Positions 47,391 to 58,964 of a stretch of 64,000 bases of DNA are shown piece by piece (position 1 is the stretch's first letter; every line of letters starts with the position of its first letter). The DNA comes from Rotaria sordida (taxonomy: Eukaryota; Rotifera; Eurotatoria; Philodinida; Philodinidae), in NCBI GenBank assembly GCA_905250125.1, contig CAJNOL010000314.1:92712-156711 (forward strand), read 5' to 3'. The notes under the pieces were generated by a model. That model had not been told where the DNA came from, did not search any database, and worked only from the letters and a program-made list of their open reading frames with translations. Both the position numbers and the translations under genes were made by a program.

Positions 47391-49008
47391 CTACAATTGC
47401 GTTGTTCTTAATAAAACATTAGTTTTTACATATGATGCTCGTTTCAATGTGATAGACTTTCTTTCGATGAACTTACTAGTATCATTTCTTGTTTGATTGA
47501 TATTAGAAATGGGAGTTGATTGCTGTCGGTTTTTGATTTCGAGAACTTTTTGATGCCATTGAAGGCTCTTCTCATAGTCATGATTCTGTGATGCCAATTT
47601 GCCCAAATCGTCATACAAATTTTCTAGTAAAGGATCGTTTGGTGGAAGTTCTTTCAAAAAACGAGTAAAATATTGCTCCGCTACATCAAGTTTTCCCATT
47701 CTCCATAATACGTATCCTAACGTTCGAAGATTTGTTTCTCCAGTCCCAAGTTGCTGTTTCATATGCTTAAGAACGTTTTTTAAATCATGTTCATTCTCAC
47801 TACACAAAGTCATTTTGATAATCCATAGTCGATCATTACTGCTGTGATGGATACTATTCAAGCGGAAAATAGAACCAAGCATAAAAAGTACTTCGGATTC
47901 TTCAGTATAGTCACTAAGTTTACTGATATCAGCAAATGGTTTTGTAGTGGCCATCTTAGGGTCAGCATTGATTTCAAATAATACTGATTCTAAATTGTCT
48001 TTAACATGATGATCTTTGAGATATGAAACAGCTACTGCATAATCAGTACTGGTGGAAAAAAATGAATTCACTGAAATAAGCTGACCAATTGATTGTTTCA
48101 AAGTTTCCAATTCGTCACTTGATATCATCTGACATCGATAAACTTGTAGAGAATGTGTAATTTGATATTTTTTCAATTGATGATACATATCACAGATAAA
48201 TGAACGAAATAAAAAAACCAGATGAGTTTTTGCATTGCGTAGAACTGCATTTAGAGTGTTGTAAAAGAATGATTCTCGTGAATACCACCACAAAACTTTA
48301 TCAGGAGAATAGGTCTTTTCAAATTCATTAATGTTTTTTAACTCGTTACTATTACCTTCATATTGTTGTTTACAATGATTAATAAGTTCATTTTTATCTG
48401 TTTCAGTAGATTTTAGTCGTAGAAGACAATCGATAAAAACTTGAGAAAAAACAAATTTACCATTTACACCACTTGTTGATTTACCTTTACCAAAATTTGT
48501 AGTAAAAATATTAATTACTAATGGTTCCTCTATCTTTCTCTGAATTCTATGATCAGCTTTTATTCGAGCAATGAGTTTATCAAGGTTAATAACAACATCT
48601 TTCACCTATCAACAAAAAATAATAACATGAAATCGAAATCGTTTAAGATAATTTTACTTTTGAAAATTTGTCAGCCCATTTTTTGTTACTTTTCTTATCC
48701 GTGCAATAAACATAGATTGATAGAACTTGTCGAAGTTTATGAATAGAAGGGACTATCACTTGTCCCAATCGGCCACTAGTGACGATAACTAGTTGGTCTT
48801 GTTGAGATCGTCGTTCAATATATTTTTGACATTGTTCAACATTTTGAAAAGTCTTGAAACGATTAATAATAGAACATAGTTGTCGTTCTGTATCTTGAAT
48901 ATATTTAACATTCACATTAGCATCGAGCCAGATAAGACACAAAGTTTCCAGGTTCGGATCGTTGGCGTTTGTGTAAATGTCATCTTCTGGTATAATAGTG
49001 CCGGCCAT
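47391..49008 (-). CDS. NAD(+)--arginine ADP-ribosyltransferase with TPR tail, 521 aa
   Basis: Exon 1 is 48658..49008 (ATG at 49006-49008) and exon 2 is 47391..48605; a 52-nt GT-AG intron joins them in phase 0 and gives a 521-aa protein. Residues 1-160 form an N-terminal domain with a Rossmann-like feel (LIWLDANVNV, QLVIVTSGRLGQVIV) usual in bdelloid versions. The catalytic ARTC core follows with the R-S-ExE triad: Arg in VYRCQ (about 274), Ser in NSFFSTST (about 301) and Glu-x-Glu in TEESEVLFMLG (about 353/355). These enzymes move ADP-ribose from NAD+ to arginine on target proteins. The last 110 residues read as tetratricopeptide units (LGYVLWRMGKLDVAEQYF, YEKSLQWHQKVLEI), suited to partner binding. 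No signal peptide is present, so the enzyme is probably intracellular. All three catalytic positions are intact. Confidence 0.88.
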
Positions 49009-52000
49009 TTTAACCAAGGAGACTAAATAGAATAGAAGTCTTGAATGTTACCTATTCGATGTAACTATCTAATCTATGAATATTTTTGTCAGTGGAAAAC
49101 AAATGTTATACTGTCGGTTTTATTATTTTATTTATTTGTACTTATGATATTGTGTTTTGTTTTTAAATTTTGATGCAAAGTAAGAGGATAGAAGAACAAG
49201 ATGTTCGAATTCGTCGAATAAAATCACTTTCCTCTGGCTCTTAGTTTTTGTAGGTAAGATCATCGAACGAATTTGTAAAACTTAAGCATGTATCAAAGTT
49301 ATTTGTATCTTTTTTCATTAGTCATCTAGCATGAATATAAAGTAGATGATATCATCTTTCACTAAGTTTGGCATTCGCAGTTGATTGTGCGTAAATTTTT
49401 TATTTCATTCGATATGAATCATAATTCTGGTTTTCCTCTTTAGAAGATTCTCAAAGCAAACTTAATTGAATCTATCAAATCTATGTTTTATTGTTCATAG
49501 AAAAGAATCGTACATTAAAAAAATGTTAATTTTTATCTGATTGACCAAACTTCAGTATTTGACAGAGTTCTATAAACTGACACTGGAAAATATCAAAAGG
49601 TCAACTTTCTTAAAAATTTAATATTTTAATTGAATTTTTCATGTATACGATAGACAAATATGAATTGTAGTCTTTATTTTCTAAATATTATTAGAGATCT
49701 TCGACCAAGATTATTATCACGAGTAAAGAAGATCTTTCTTTCTTAAAACCTTTTCTCATGTTGAAAATATCTGAATGGAGAAACCATTCTCTTCATATAT
49801 GACATCTATTCCTAAGGAGAAAGAATCTTTCCTAGAGAAGAAGCTTGTCTTTTCGATTATATTAATTTTAAATTTTTGATAAAATTCCAATCATATTTGA
49901 AATTGATACATGAAATCAACAACAAATGTTTCCTATTGTATATCCTTTACTAATAAGGATAATACATTGTGCAAGAAATCCCATTGTTTGAAAAGAAAAA
50001 TGAACGAACATACCATTCATATTTGTAAATAAAAATCGTAAGGATTACTGTTACTGTTTTAAAAAGATTGAGATATGCTTCGATCGGAAAGGATAAATGA
50101 TTTTTAACACAGACAACAACTGATATTTTCTTTTTTTTTTAATTATAACTCGACTTTAGATTGTAGCCGTTGCCGTTAACCTCAGATAACTCGAACAGAG
50201 AGAAACAATTCTTTATTTGCTGTACACATTATCAGGCAAGTTCACCTTCTTTTGTTTACATGGTCAATCATCTTTTCGATAAATGTTGTACGAAGCAATA
50301 GATAAAATCTTCTTAGAAGAAATTTATTTTTGAGAATTCACAGAAATATGTCGCAGTGCGTCTAGATTATATCATCATGAGAAATGCAATATGCTTTGTT
50401 ATTTTAAATTCTCATTTCGATCAAAGATTCATTCTTATCTAACGAAAATACAAAATGATTTTACGGCTCTTGCAAATAGAAACAAAGAGAACAACTTAAG
50501 TAGATGAAATCTTTAAAAAACCTATTGATACGAATTTGTAACCCATATAAAGACGTTAAGAATAGATGAATCTGTTAAAACGCGTAAACTCTTTCTCATT
50601 TTACGTTTTTCTACGAATTCTTCTAAAGACTTCTATAATTTTAAAATGTACAAATTTTATGATTTTATTTCTGTTAAGATTTAAACGCACTTTTAGCTTT
50701 TTTTGTTATTCATTAGTCTCATTGAACTGACACCTTTCTGTGTAGTCATAGGCTCTTCAAGCTTTACCAGACATATTCTGGTGTGATCCGAAGCTTTCTA
50801 TTCTCAGTTAAGCGCATGTGACGTCTTCTATGCATTTCCCTGAAAATTTACTCGAGTCATAGTATATGTGATCAACATCCTGATATAGAGATGTAGGAGA
50901 TAGAATTCAGTATATATTTCTAATACCTTCAATACCGTTACATCTCCTATATCTCTAACATACTCTAGAATAGATATATTAATATGTACGTAATCCATAC
51001 AATCACATATATAAATAAGAAATAGATTGGGTTTATCAGAAGTACAGGGGATATTAGAACTATAAGAACAATGTTTAATTAATGAATTAGACTATTCAAA
51101 TAGTGGAACAATTTCACAGGAGATATGCAACAAATAAAACGAATGAAATTTCACGCAAGTGTTTGTATATTTTCTTCTTTCTATTTACTTGAAATTACTT
51201 CACCTAAATTTCGTCTTCCATAACAATATTTTCTTTCGGATATTGAAAGTTTTTCTATGCTTCTTGTTGAAATGTGTACGAAACTCGATACTATTTTATT
51301 ACAACCACTGATTATATATTATAACTATCACTTGCTTAGTCAAATGAAATCTATTCATTTAAAGAAGATCGAATTTCTCGTTAGAGTGAATATTCTTCCA
51401 TTCAACAGTTATACATCATTAGTACAACATGCCAGACTCTTACAATATTGAGGCTATACGGCGCCACACTAGCTGAGCGTGACACGTAAATAGGCCAACA
51501 GACCATAGCACTATCCTCTATATTTTCTATATATCCAATATGTCGTATATTTTTGTATCGCTCATATCTTCAAAGAATGATGTAAGAAATTGAATGCGTT
51601 TGTAGGAAAATCAATAGAATATATATAATCGTCCAACACATTTCACATAATTATGTCCGGAAATTTATTGTCCATACCACAACGCATCCTGATTTGGGTC
51701 GAAGTTTTAGCGCTTAGTCTTATGGATCGCTGCATAACCGAAACTTTTCGTGTTTGCATTCGCAGATTGATGAGCACCACGAGACATTTTGCCGTCTGTC
51801 TTTCGCATTATAGTGCGATGTCATACTTCATGATACGACATTTTCGCACGAGATACTATCGCATCGATACGGATGCGTAAAATTATTTTCTTTTTTTTTT
51901 GAAAATGAGAATGAGGGCAGAAATACATACGCAAAGAAAGCAAGACCTAGCAAACTCTAATAGATTCTTAAAAGTCTAGCTATATCTTAGTAGAGCTTTC

Positions 52001-52192
52001 ATACATACTAAACCACGATATATCTTAACAGATCTCATATATAAAGCTTTCATACGAAAATATATAGAAACTTCGAATGCTTTAGTAATTCATGTGTCTC
52101 ACAAATTCTATGATATCACATTAATGAAAACTCACTAGTATGAATAAAATAAAAACTTTTTATTGTCATTAGACCTGTGACAGCTCATAGGT
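49009..52192. other. intergenic, nothing recognised
   Basis: About 3.2 kb of AT-rich DNA. A CTATTTAG acceptor-like site 15-20 nt upstream of the ADP-ribosyltransferase ATG may be a 5' UTR or trans-splice acceptor. AGATGTAGGAGATA near 50890 and TACATCTCCTATATCTC near 50940 form a weak inverted pair. Frames at 51257-51451 and 51653-51880 have no signature. Confidence 0.4.
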
Positions 52193-52340
52193 TTAAGAAC
52201 TGGTTCTTTTTTTTTGAGAACTGGGTCCACAGACCAGTTCTTTTATAAAGAACTAGATCCATCTACGAGTTCTTTTTTTTAGAACTGGGTCCATTGATCA
52301 GTTCTTTTTTCGAGAGCTGAATCTGGTGACCGGTTTTTTC
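52193..52340. repeat. tandem GAACTGGGTCC...ACCAGTTC hairpin units
   Basis: Four to five units of 27-40 bp, each itself an inverted repeat: AGAACTGGGTCCACAGACCAGTTCT and variants, separated by T or A runs. The units degrade toward the right, where GAGAGCTGAATC...GACCGGTT is the last. Confidence 0.6.
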
Positions 52341-52508
52341 AAAAGTACTTGCTCTATCAATAATGGTGATCTGACGATCCACTTAGTACTTGCTCTAGTT
52401 GTCAAAACAGAACTAATTACCATATCTCATGCTTTTAAAAAGATCTGTTGGCCATATAGGGATATACAACTGACGCTCATAAGCATAATGTGTATAATAA
52501 CAACATAA

Positions 52509-53450
52509 TACAGGGTGTTAAATAACCTTTACGTCCCCCTCTACAACTTAAATTATCAATGATATCACAAATTTATTTTATACCAAATTAAAGCGAGTCA
52601 AAAACTGGATTTATTGGTACTACATGATAAAGATGATGTAGACCTTTTAATGTCGAACTTAAGATATTTTAAGAAATTTTATACTTTTTTAGCGTAGATA
52701 ATTAAGGTACTAGTAATTCAAAAATGGAGTAAAAATTTTTTCTTTGACAGTTTTACATGGTTCGATAGAGCTCGTTGAGCTTAACAAAACTGTATATTTC
52801 AAAAAAAAATTGAGCCCTCTTTTTGTGATAAAAAATTAAAAAAGTTACTTGGAAAATGTCAAAAAATGTCAAAAAACTCATTTTTCTTCATATGAAAATA
52901 AAACACTCACTTTTTTTCATTACTTATGTTACCTCAGACATTTTGAAATATGTTCATTTGATGCTGCGTGAAAAACTGCATCGAAGAAAAATGCTTTGAA
53001 ATGTCTGAGGTAGCATAAGTAATGAAAAAAACTAAGCTTATTGAAAAAGTGAGTGTTTTATTTTCATATGAAGAAAAATGAGTTTTTTGAGATTTTTTGA
53101 GATTTTTCAAGTAGCTTTTTTAACTTTTTATCACAAAAAGAGGGCTCAATCTTTTTTTGAAATATACAGTTTTGTTGAGCTCAACGAGCTCTATCGAACC
53201 ATGTAAAAATATCTAAGAAAAAATGTTTACTCCATTTTTGAATTACTAGCACCTTAATTATCTACGCTAAAAAAGTATAAAATTTCTTAAAATATCTTAA
53301 GTTCGACATTAAAAGGTCTGCATCACCTTTACCATATAGTACCAATAAATCCAGTTTTTGACTCGCTTTAATTTGGTATAAAATAAATTTGTGATATCAT
53401 TGATAATTTAAGTTGTAGAGGGGGACGTAAAGGTTATTTAACACCCTGTA
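52509..53450. mobile_element. 942-bp near-perfect palindrome with TA-CAGGGTG termini (Tc1/mariner-type foldback element)
   Basis: The left end TACAGGGTGTTAAATAACC is matched by the inverted right end GGTTATTTAACACCCTGTA. The two arms of about 455 bp stay complementary, with scattered mismatches, to a central hairpin near 52970-52995 (GATGC...GCATC). The right arm carries an extra 17 bases around 53031-53047 that the left lacks. TA on both sides plus a CAGGGTG terminus is the usual signature of Tc1/mariner insertions with TA target duplication. There is no coding frame, so it would be a non-autonomous element mobilised by a transposase from elsewhere. Confidence 0.8.
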
Positions 53451-55182
53451 CTTTTTCGTAAAATTTTCAGCTCTGTTACGATTTGTATTTCGATTTGAAG
53501 ACTCAACTCATAGACTAAGCGAAAAACATCGTTTTTGGGATAAAACTCATTGTTCTGAAATGTTCGACATAGACAATAACCTATTTTCTATACATTTTCT
53601 ATGTTCCAAGAACACATGCGAGCTTATAATATTCGATGCAGTCGCTTCCAGTAAAATTGATGCCCTGTTCAAGTGATAAATGATAGAGACCTGTGGTTTG
53701 CGTAGTTTTATAGAGCATGATCCAGGATATCAAATTCACTGTTGAATAAGAAATATGTGACGGAAATGATGAGAATTACAAAGCTTAGAAAAAATTCAAT
53801 TAATTAAACATATCTTTATTTGATACTGACCCGTTGGTTTTTATATGGAATTGGTGTCCAGATCCTACTCTTTCGAATGGTGAAAATCGCAGCTCTCCAC
53901 CTCGTTCCTATCAAAAGTTATTCGAAAAATGGTAATCTGCCTTTTATTTTGGATTCAATAATAGTAAGTCGTAAGTGGTAAGTGCTACCACTTATCAGAA
54001 ATAGCAATATTAATGTCATTAATTAAGTCCTGTTAAATAAAATGGTCCACCTCTGTTGAATAGGCTTTTTTCTACTTTTGGCATTATTCTGATAAGTTAC
54101 TCACCACAACGAAATAAGCAAAAATCCAATATACAAATAATTTTTTTTTATATTATGAAATTCTTTACTAGACTTAGTGTTGTGTATATGACACTGCCTC
54201 CTCGTCTACTTAATTAATTCGGTTTTTTCCCCTTTGCAACAAGGTAAGCTTATATATTTTTTTATCCTTTGCTATTTTACCTTCTTTTTTATCTTTTTTC
54301 CCCTTAGGTTTTTTTCCTATCATATTCTATCTACATAGAATGCGCACGTTGTGCACAAAATGATGTACATGAGTGACTTAAGCATAGCCAATATTGCATA
54401 TTAAATAAAAACAAAACATATTCATACATTAAAAGATATTAAAAGGCAAAAAGAAGTAGAAAAAATCAATTTTTTTTTTATTTTAGAATTCATAATATAT
54501 TATATTCATATACATAAACAAAAAGGAGCAAAACAAAAATTTTTGACAGTTATTTTCAAATAAGTCGATATCGGGCTATTACAATCGTACATACTCATCT
54601 TTATATACTTTGAACTTTTTGTACTTGAAATAAATCTGGTTTCATTATATTAGGAAATCCAAAGAGCTGAATGCTTAAAAAGTAACTATATCTAATTTAG
54701 TACATATGATAAATACGTACATGATTGTTTATAAATTAATACCTCAATTTGATCAATGAAATTTCTTTGCACAACGCGCATAATTTATAAATAATTCAAT
54801 GGAGATATTATAATACAAAGGTCTAAAAAAATTCTCCATGTCTGTCAGCATAAGAATGATATTAGTGCTGATAGCTGCTGATGTTTCTCAGTAGTCTATA
54901 GTAGACTGTTGCATATTACAAGAGAAACCTTAATGAGAGTTTGAGAGTGAATATGAGTATTATAGTCAATATTTCTATCGTCCGACGACGCACTACACCT
55001 ATACTTACACCTGTAGACACTTAAATGACATTTTCTTCACTTATTATTTTTTTCTAGGCCGATTCGAAGATGGTATCACACAAGTTAGCATATCTGCATT
55101 CAATCGACACTGTATGTATGAGGAGAATGGAAACGACGAACTCACTATAAAACTCGCGCTATTATTATAAGAAGTTCTATGT
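53451..55182. other. intergenic, nothing recognised
   Basis: AT-rich, with T-rich tracts at 54200-54310 and no supported gene. It separates the palindrome from the 55-kb transposon. Confidence 0.4.
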
Positions 55183-56747
55183 ATTTTATATTTTAAGAGA
55201 TTTTCTTTCTATATGTAGTGGTTTCTCTCATGAAAAATTTTAAATAATTAAATAATAGTAAAAATACTTTAATTGATTTAATAGAAAATTTATTTAAGAT
55301 AATAATAAAATTACAATGAAAATAATAAAATAAATAAATATAATTAATACAATAAAATTAAATAAAATTAAAAAAATATATTTGATGATGTTTCGGTACA
55401 AAATTGATCTTCTTCAGAACTTGTTGTTATACACACTATTGATGTTCAAAATTGTATATATATGTTGCAATAGAAATTAAAATTTCATTTTCTACTAGAA
55501 GAAATTCAAATAACACGTGATTTTAAACTGTACTTGTAGAAAACTAAAATTTTAATCTCTATCATAGAAGAAGTTTAAATCCTACTAGAAACTTATATTA
55601 TGGAACTATTGTAATTTCTACTGTAGTAGAAATTCAAATACCCGTTTATATTGATGATATCTTGACAGGGTAGTAACAGTGGTGATAATGATAGTTCAAC
55701 ATCAGACAGACATAAACAAATTCGAGATAAAGCTGAAAAATCATATATGAAAAAAAACGCTGAAAGACAAAAATTATACGATGATACTCAAAAATTACGA
55801 CAATATCAAATCGGAGATTTGGTTGGTTTAAAAATTGATAAAGTTGATAGAAATAACACAACACCAAAATTTTTACCATGTAAAGTTATTTCGATAAAAT
55901 CATTATCTGATAATAGAAATACCTATCGTCTTTGCACAAAAAAATGTGTTCTCTCTTCAACATATGATGTTAATAATCTCATTGATTTAATAAAATGTAA
56001 TTTTTTGTAATTACGTTCTATTGATTCTCAGCTATTACCAAAACAAACATTTATTCAAGCTCGTAAAGATTATGTTAGTAGCGGGATTAATCCAGGTGTA
56101 GAAGCCTGTACTTATAATGGTGAGTGTGCTACAAAAAAAAACTGCCCATGCAAAGTATTGAAAGTACCATGTGGTATAAAATGCCATCCTGCTAAAAAGA
56201 AATGTCGTCCAAATATATAGGCGTAAAGTTTTTGATATGTTCAATCATTTCTTGTGCTGCTGTCTATATTACTAATAAATAATACGTATACTTCTGTAGA
56301 TCATTATCAATATAAACAGGTATTTAAATCTCTATTACAGTAGAAATTAAAATAATTCCATCATATAAGTTTCTAGTAGAATTCAAAATTCTTCTAGAGT
56401 AGAGATTAAAATTTTAGTTTTCTACAAGTACAGTTTAAAATCATATGTTATTTGAATTTCTCCTAGTGGAAAATGAAATTTTAATTTCTATTGCAACATA
56501 TATATACAATCTTGAACATCAATAGTATGTATAACAACAAATTCTGAAGAAGATCAATTTTGTATCGAAACATCATCAAATATATTTTTTTAATTTAATT
56601 TAATTAGTTTCATTGTAAATTTTATTATTATCTTAAGTAAATTTTCTATTAAATCAATTAAATTATTTTTATTGTTATATAATTATTTAAAATATTTTAT
56701 GAAAGAAACCACTACATATAGAAAGAAAATCTCTTAAAATATAAAAT
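55183..56747. mobile_element. DNA transposon remnant with long terminal inverted repeats
   Basis: The terminal inverted repeats 55183-55661 and about 56299-56747 start ATTTTATATTTTAAGAGA and remain alignable over 450-480 bp, for example TGATGATGTTTCGGTACAAA against its complement and TTGCAATAGAAATTAAAATT on both sides. The central 640 bp holds only the C-terminal part of a transposase. The target duplication is not obvious. By structure it is an internally deleted or truncated element, unable to move by itself. Confidence 0.75.
55665..56220 (+). pseudogene. integrase-type transposase C-terminal remnant with an internal stop
   Basis: One frame from 55665 to TAG 56218-56220, broken only by TAA at 56008-56010. 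The first half has a basic helix (YMKKNAERQKLYDD) and a small beta-barrel-like block QIGDLVGLKIDKVDRNN ending NTYRLCTKKCVLSSTY. The second half ends in a cysteine cluster (ACTYNGECATKKNCPCK, then VPCGIKCHPAKKKC). The order of basic helix, IGD-x-V...I-x-x-VDR...Y-x-L...VL-x-x-x-Y, spacer and C-x-C/CH-rich tail is what I recall from the end of integrase-related transposases of Ginger-like elements and of domesticated KRAB/SCAN-linked copies. The catalytic DDE part is missing. Spliced input is possible, since CAG precedes the open stretch. Confidence 0.5.
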
Positions 56748-57657
56748 TAATATGTCCTACCTTAACCGATTTTGAAGTTCTACGAAATTTAAAAATGAAA
56801 ATACTATTATGAGATACGGAATCTGAATAAATATATATCAGTGTGAAGTTAATAATTAAGAATATATCTAAATATCGAGTATGTTGTTTATGCTTGATTT
56901 TAAGATTTTCATCACTAATTGAAGACAAGAGTAAAGCATTTTTGATGATAGAAATCATATTAGATTTTTGTGGCTTACTAAGATTGAATAGATTAGAGCA
57001 AGGCTTGAAAAAATTTTAATAAGACTCGAAAACGTCAATTAAACAAGATGTTTGAGACTTCGGTACAAATTCTGCTTACTAGTGTTCGTACACTGTTTGT
57101 CATATAAGTCAAACTACTAATGGATGATAGACGAGTGACTAAATGAAACTAGTGCCAAAAACTCAATGAAACTTTTGAAGATCTGATTCTAATCTTCACC
57201 TTTCTAGAAAATTTTTCTTAGCCTCACGATCTGTAAATAGTTAATCATACTGTCGATCAAAATTTCGATTCAAATAATTTCAAATTGAAGGGTAAGTCTT
57301 TTTTTTTCAGTCATATCAAAAGGAAAATGTTGGAGCAGTAGTTTATTAAATCAATTGAGAAGAGCGGTCATTTGAATAATTTTATGGTTATTGATATTGT
57401 ACCATTGATCTTTATGGAAGTGTTACACATTCTGACATTTTATTTTTTTCACATGAACACTGTCACTTATCACTTAGCCATGTTTGATTCGAACATGACC
57501 TATCACCTAAAAAAAATCTATTGCTATTTTTCAAGCAATTTAAATCAAAATGATCGGTTGTGACGAGTTTTCTAACATAGTTGTTGTTTTTTTTTGTGAA
57601 ATTCTGTTTGTTTTTAACTGAATATAAATACAATACTGAAAATCAAAGTACTCCAAG
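56748..57657. other. intergenic, nothing recognised
   Basis: AT-rich right flank of the transposon; no gene or repeat supported. Confidence 0.4.
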
Positions 57658-57909
57658 CTAATTTCTGTAGACTTGGGAAAAGATCATAAGTTCGTGCTTC
57701 AGATCAGAATGTGCCTGAATCGACACGAAATCGACTATTGTTCCATATGGATAGTCGAAAACTACGAATCTCATCTTTCTTTCGTTGGAAGATGCTTCTT
57801 GGGTGTTCGAACTATGAAATACATAGACAAGTCTAGCCCATTCGTTTGATTGAAGTTGTTTGAACAAAGGTATTCCACCATTAGATACTCCAGACGGACT
57901 TTCATGAGA
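57658..57909 (-). CDS. coding-like single exon or gene fragment, 83 aa, unknown
   Basis: The minus strand is open in phase 0 from a CCATTCAG acceptor-like site (57910-57917) to a TAG at 57658-57660. The peptide (SHESPSGVSNGGIPLFKQLQ, then ARLVYVFHSSN, MRFVVFDYPYGTIVDFVSIQ) has balanced, protein-like composition, unlike the surrounding frames. It would be a terminal exon; upstream exons were not found. No family recognised. Confidence 0.3.
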   Translation of the reverse strand, partial: SHESPSGVSNGGIPLFKQLQSNEWARLVYVFHSSNTQEASSNERKMRFVVFDYPYGTIVDFVSIQAHSDLKHELMIFSQVYRN

Positions 57910-58866
57910 CTGAATGGGTCAATATTCAAACTTAATGAGCTGTTAGTTTATAACTTTGTTTGATAATCGAAAATGAAAGAAAAAACTGAACTTAATTAAT
58001 ACACGAATAACTTTCACTTTATTTTAACAGATTTAGATATTTAATTTTCATGAATAATTGTTGAAATCTTCTCACACATCAAAATTCCCATGCTTTCTGG
58101 ATACTAAAATCTATTCAAATATATATGACGTAATTTGAAGAGTCGACAGTATGAAAATTTTTAGTCTGAAAAACTAGTTTTCAGTTTGTCAACTATTATT
58201 GTTGAGAATCATTTTTCATTCTACATCGCATTAATGTTTTATCGAAATCGTTCCTTTACTAACGATAAATCTGATCGTAAACATGTTCTAATAAAAATAT
58301 GGTGCGCAATAACTTTGTTGGATGTAATAAAAAACAAAATAACGTGTTCTTAATGTCGTAACTCACCTATAATGTAAAAAGTAAAAAGAACATGAAAACG
58401 ATAGAGTAGAATGCGATAATTCAAACATTTTTCTTTCCTGTCACATGGAGCGATCGGTCGATTTTCGTCGAAGCAATACTTCTTTCAAAAATGAAACAAC
58501 CATATTTTGATGGTTTATATAGATAGGCAACTAAAAATATGTTTTTTAGCTCTTGATAATAACTAATTTGTTTTGATTTTCTCGAACATCATTTTTAAGT
58601 GTGGAAAGATGTTTTACTAGACTTGCACGTGCACTCTAATGTAGATTTCATTGTTTTACAAAGTAAGGATCCTTCGAAACTCGTCGAAATCATTCGAACG
58701 TATAGAAAAAAACATGGTCATAGTTCGAATCGGTGAACTGTAATGTTTGGCATCTCTTAACTGTATGTTTAAACGATGAAGAATGAAGAGCTTGACGAAT
58801 GCTTTCGAAAAAAATTTATCAATATATTATATTCAGAATAAGTAATCATTTTTTGATTATTTCTAG

Positions 58867-58964
58867 AAAATGACGAAGAACATGTTCGAAATCTAAAAAA
58901 AGAAGATTATTTATTGCATACGATTATTGATTTAAGCGCTAATCTCGTAGATTATATTGAATAA
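58867..58964 (+). CDS. possible terminal exon, unknown
   Basis: After a pyrimidine-rich TTTCTAG acceptor-like site, 32 codons run to TAA with good coding texture (NDEEHVRNLKKEDYLLHTII, ending ANLVDYIE). No upstream exon or family was identified, so this may be a relic. Confidence 0.2.

Noticed and set aside
55183-55220. GAAGTTCTA on both sides of the 55-kb transposon as a target duplication
   Set aside because: The two copies do not lie directly against the repeat ends, so they cannot be the insertion duplication.
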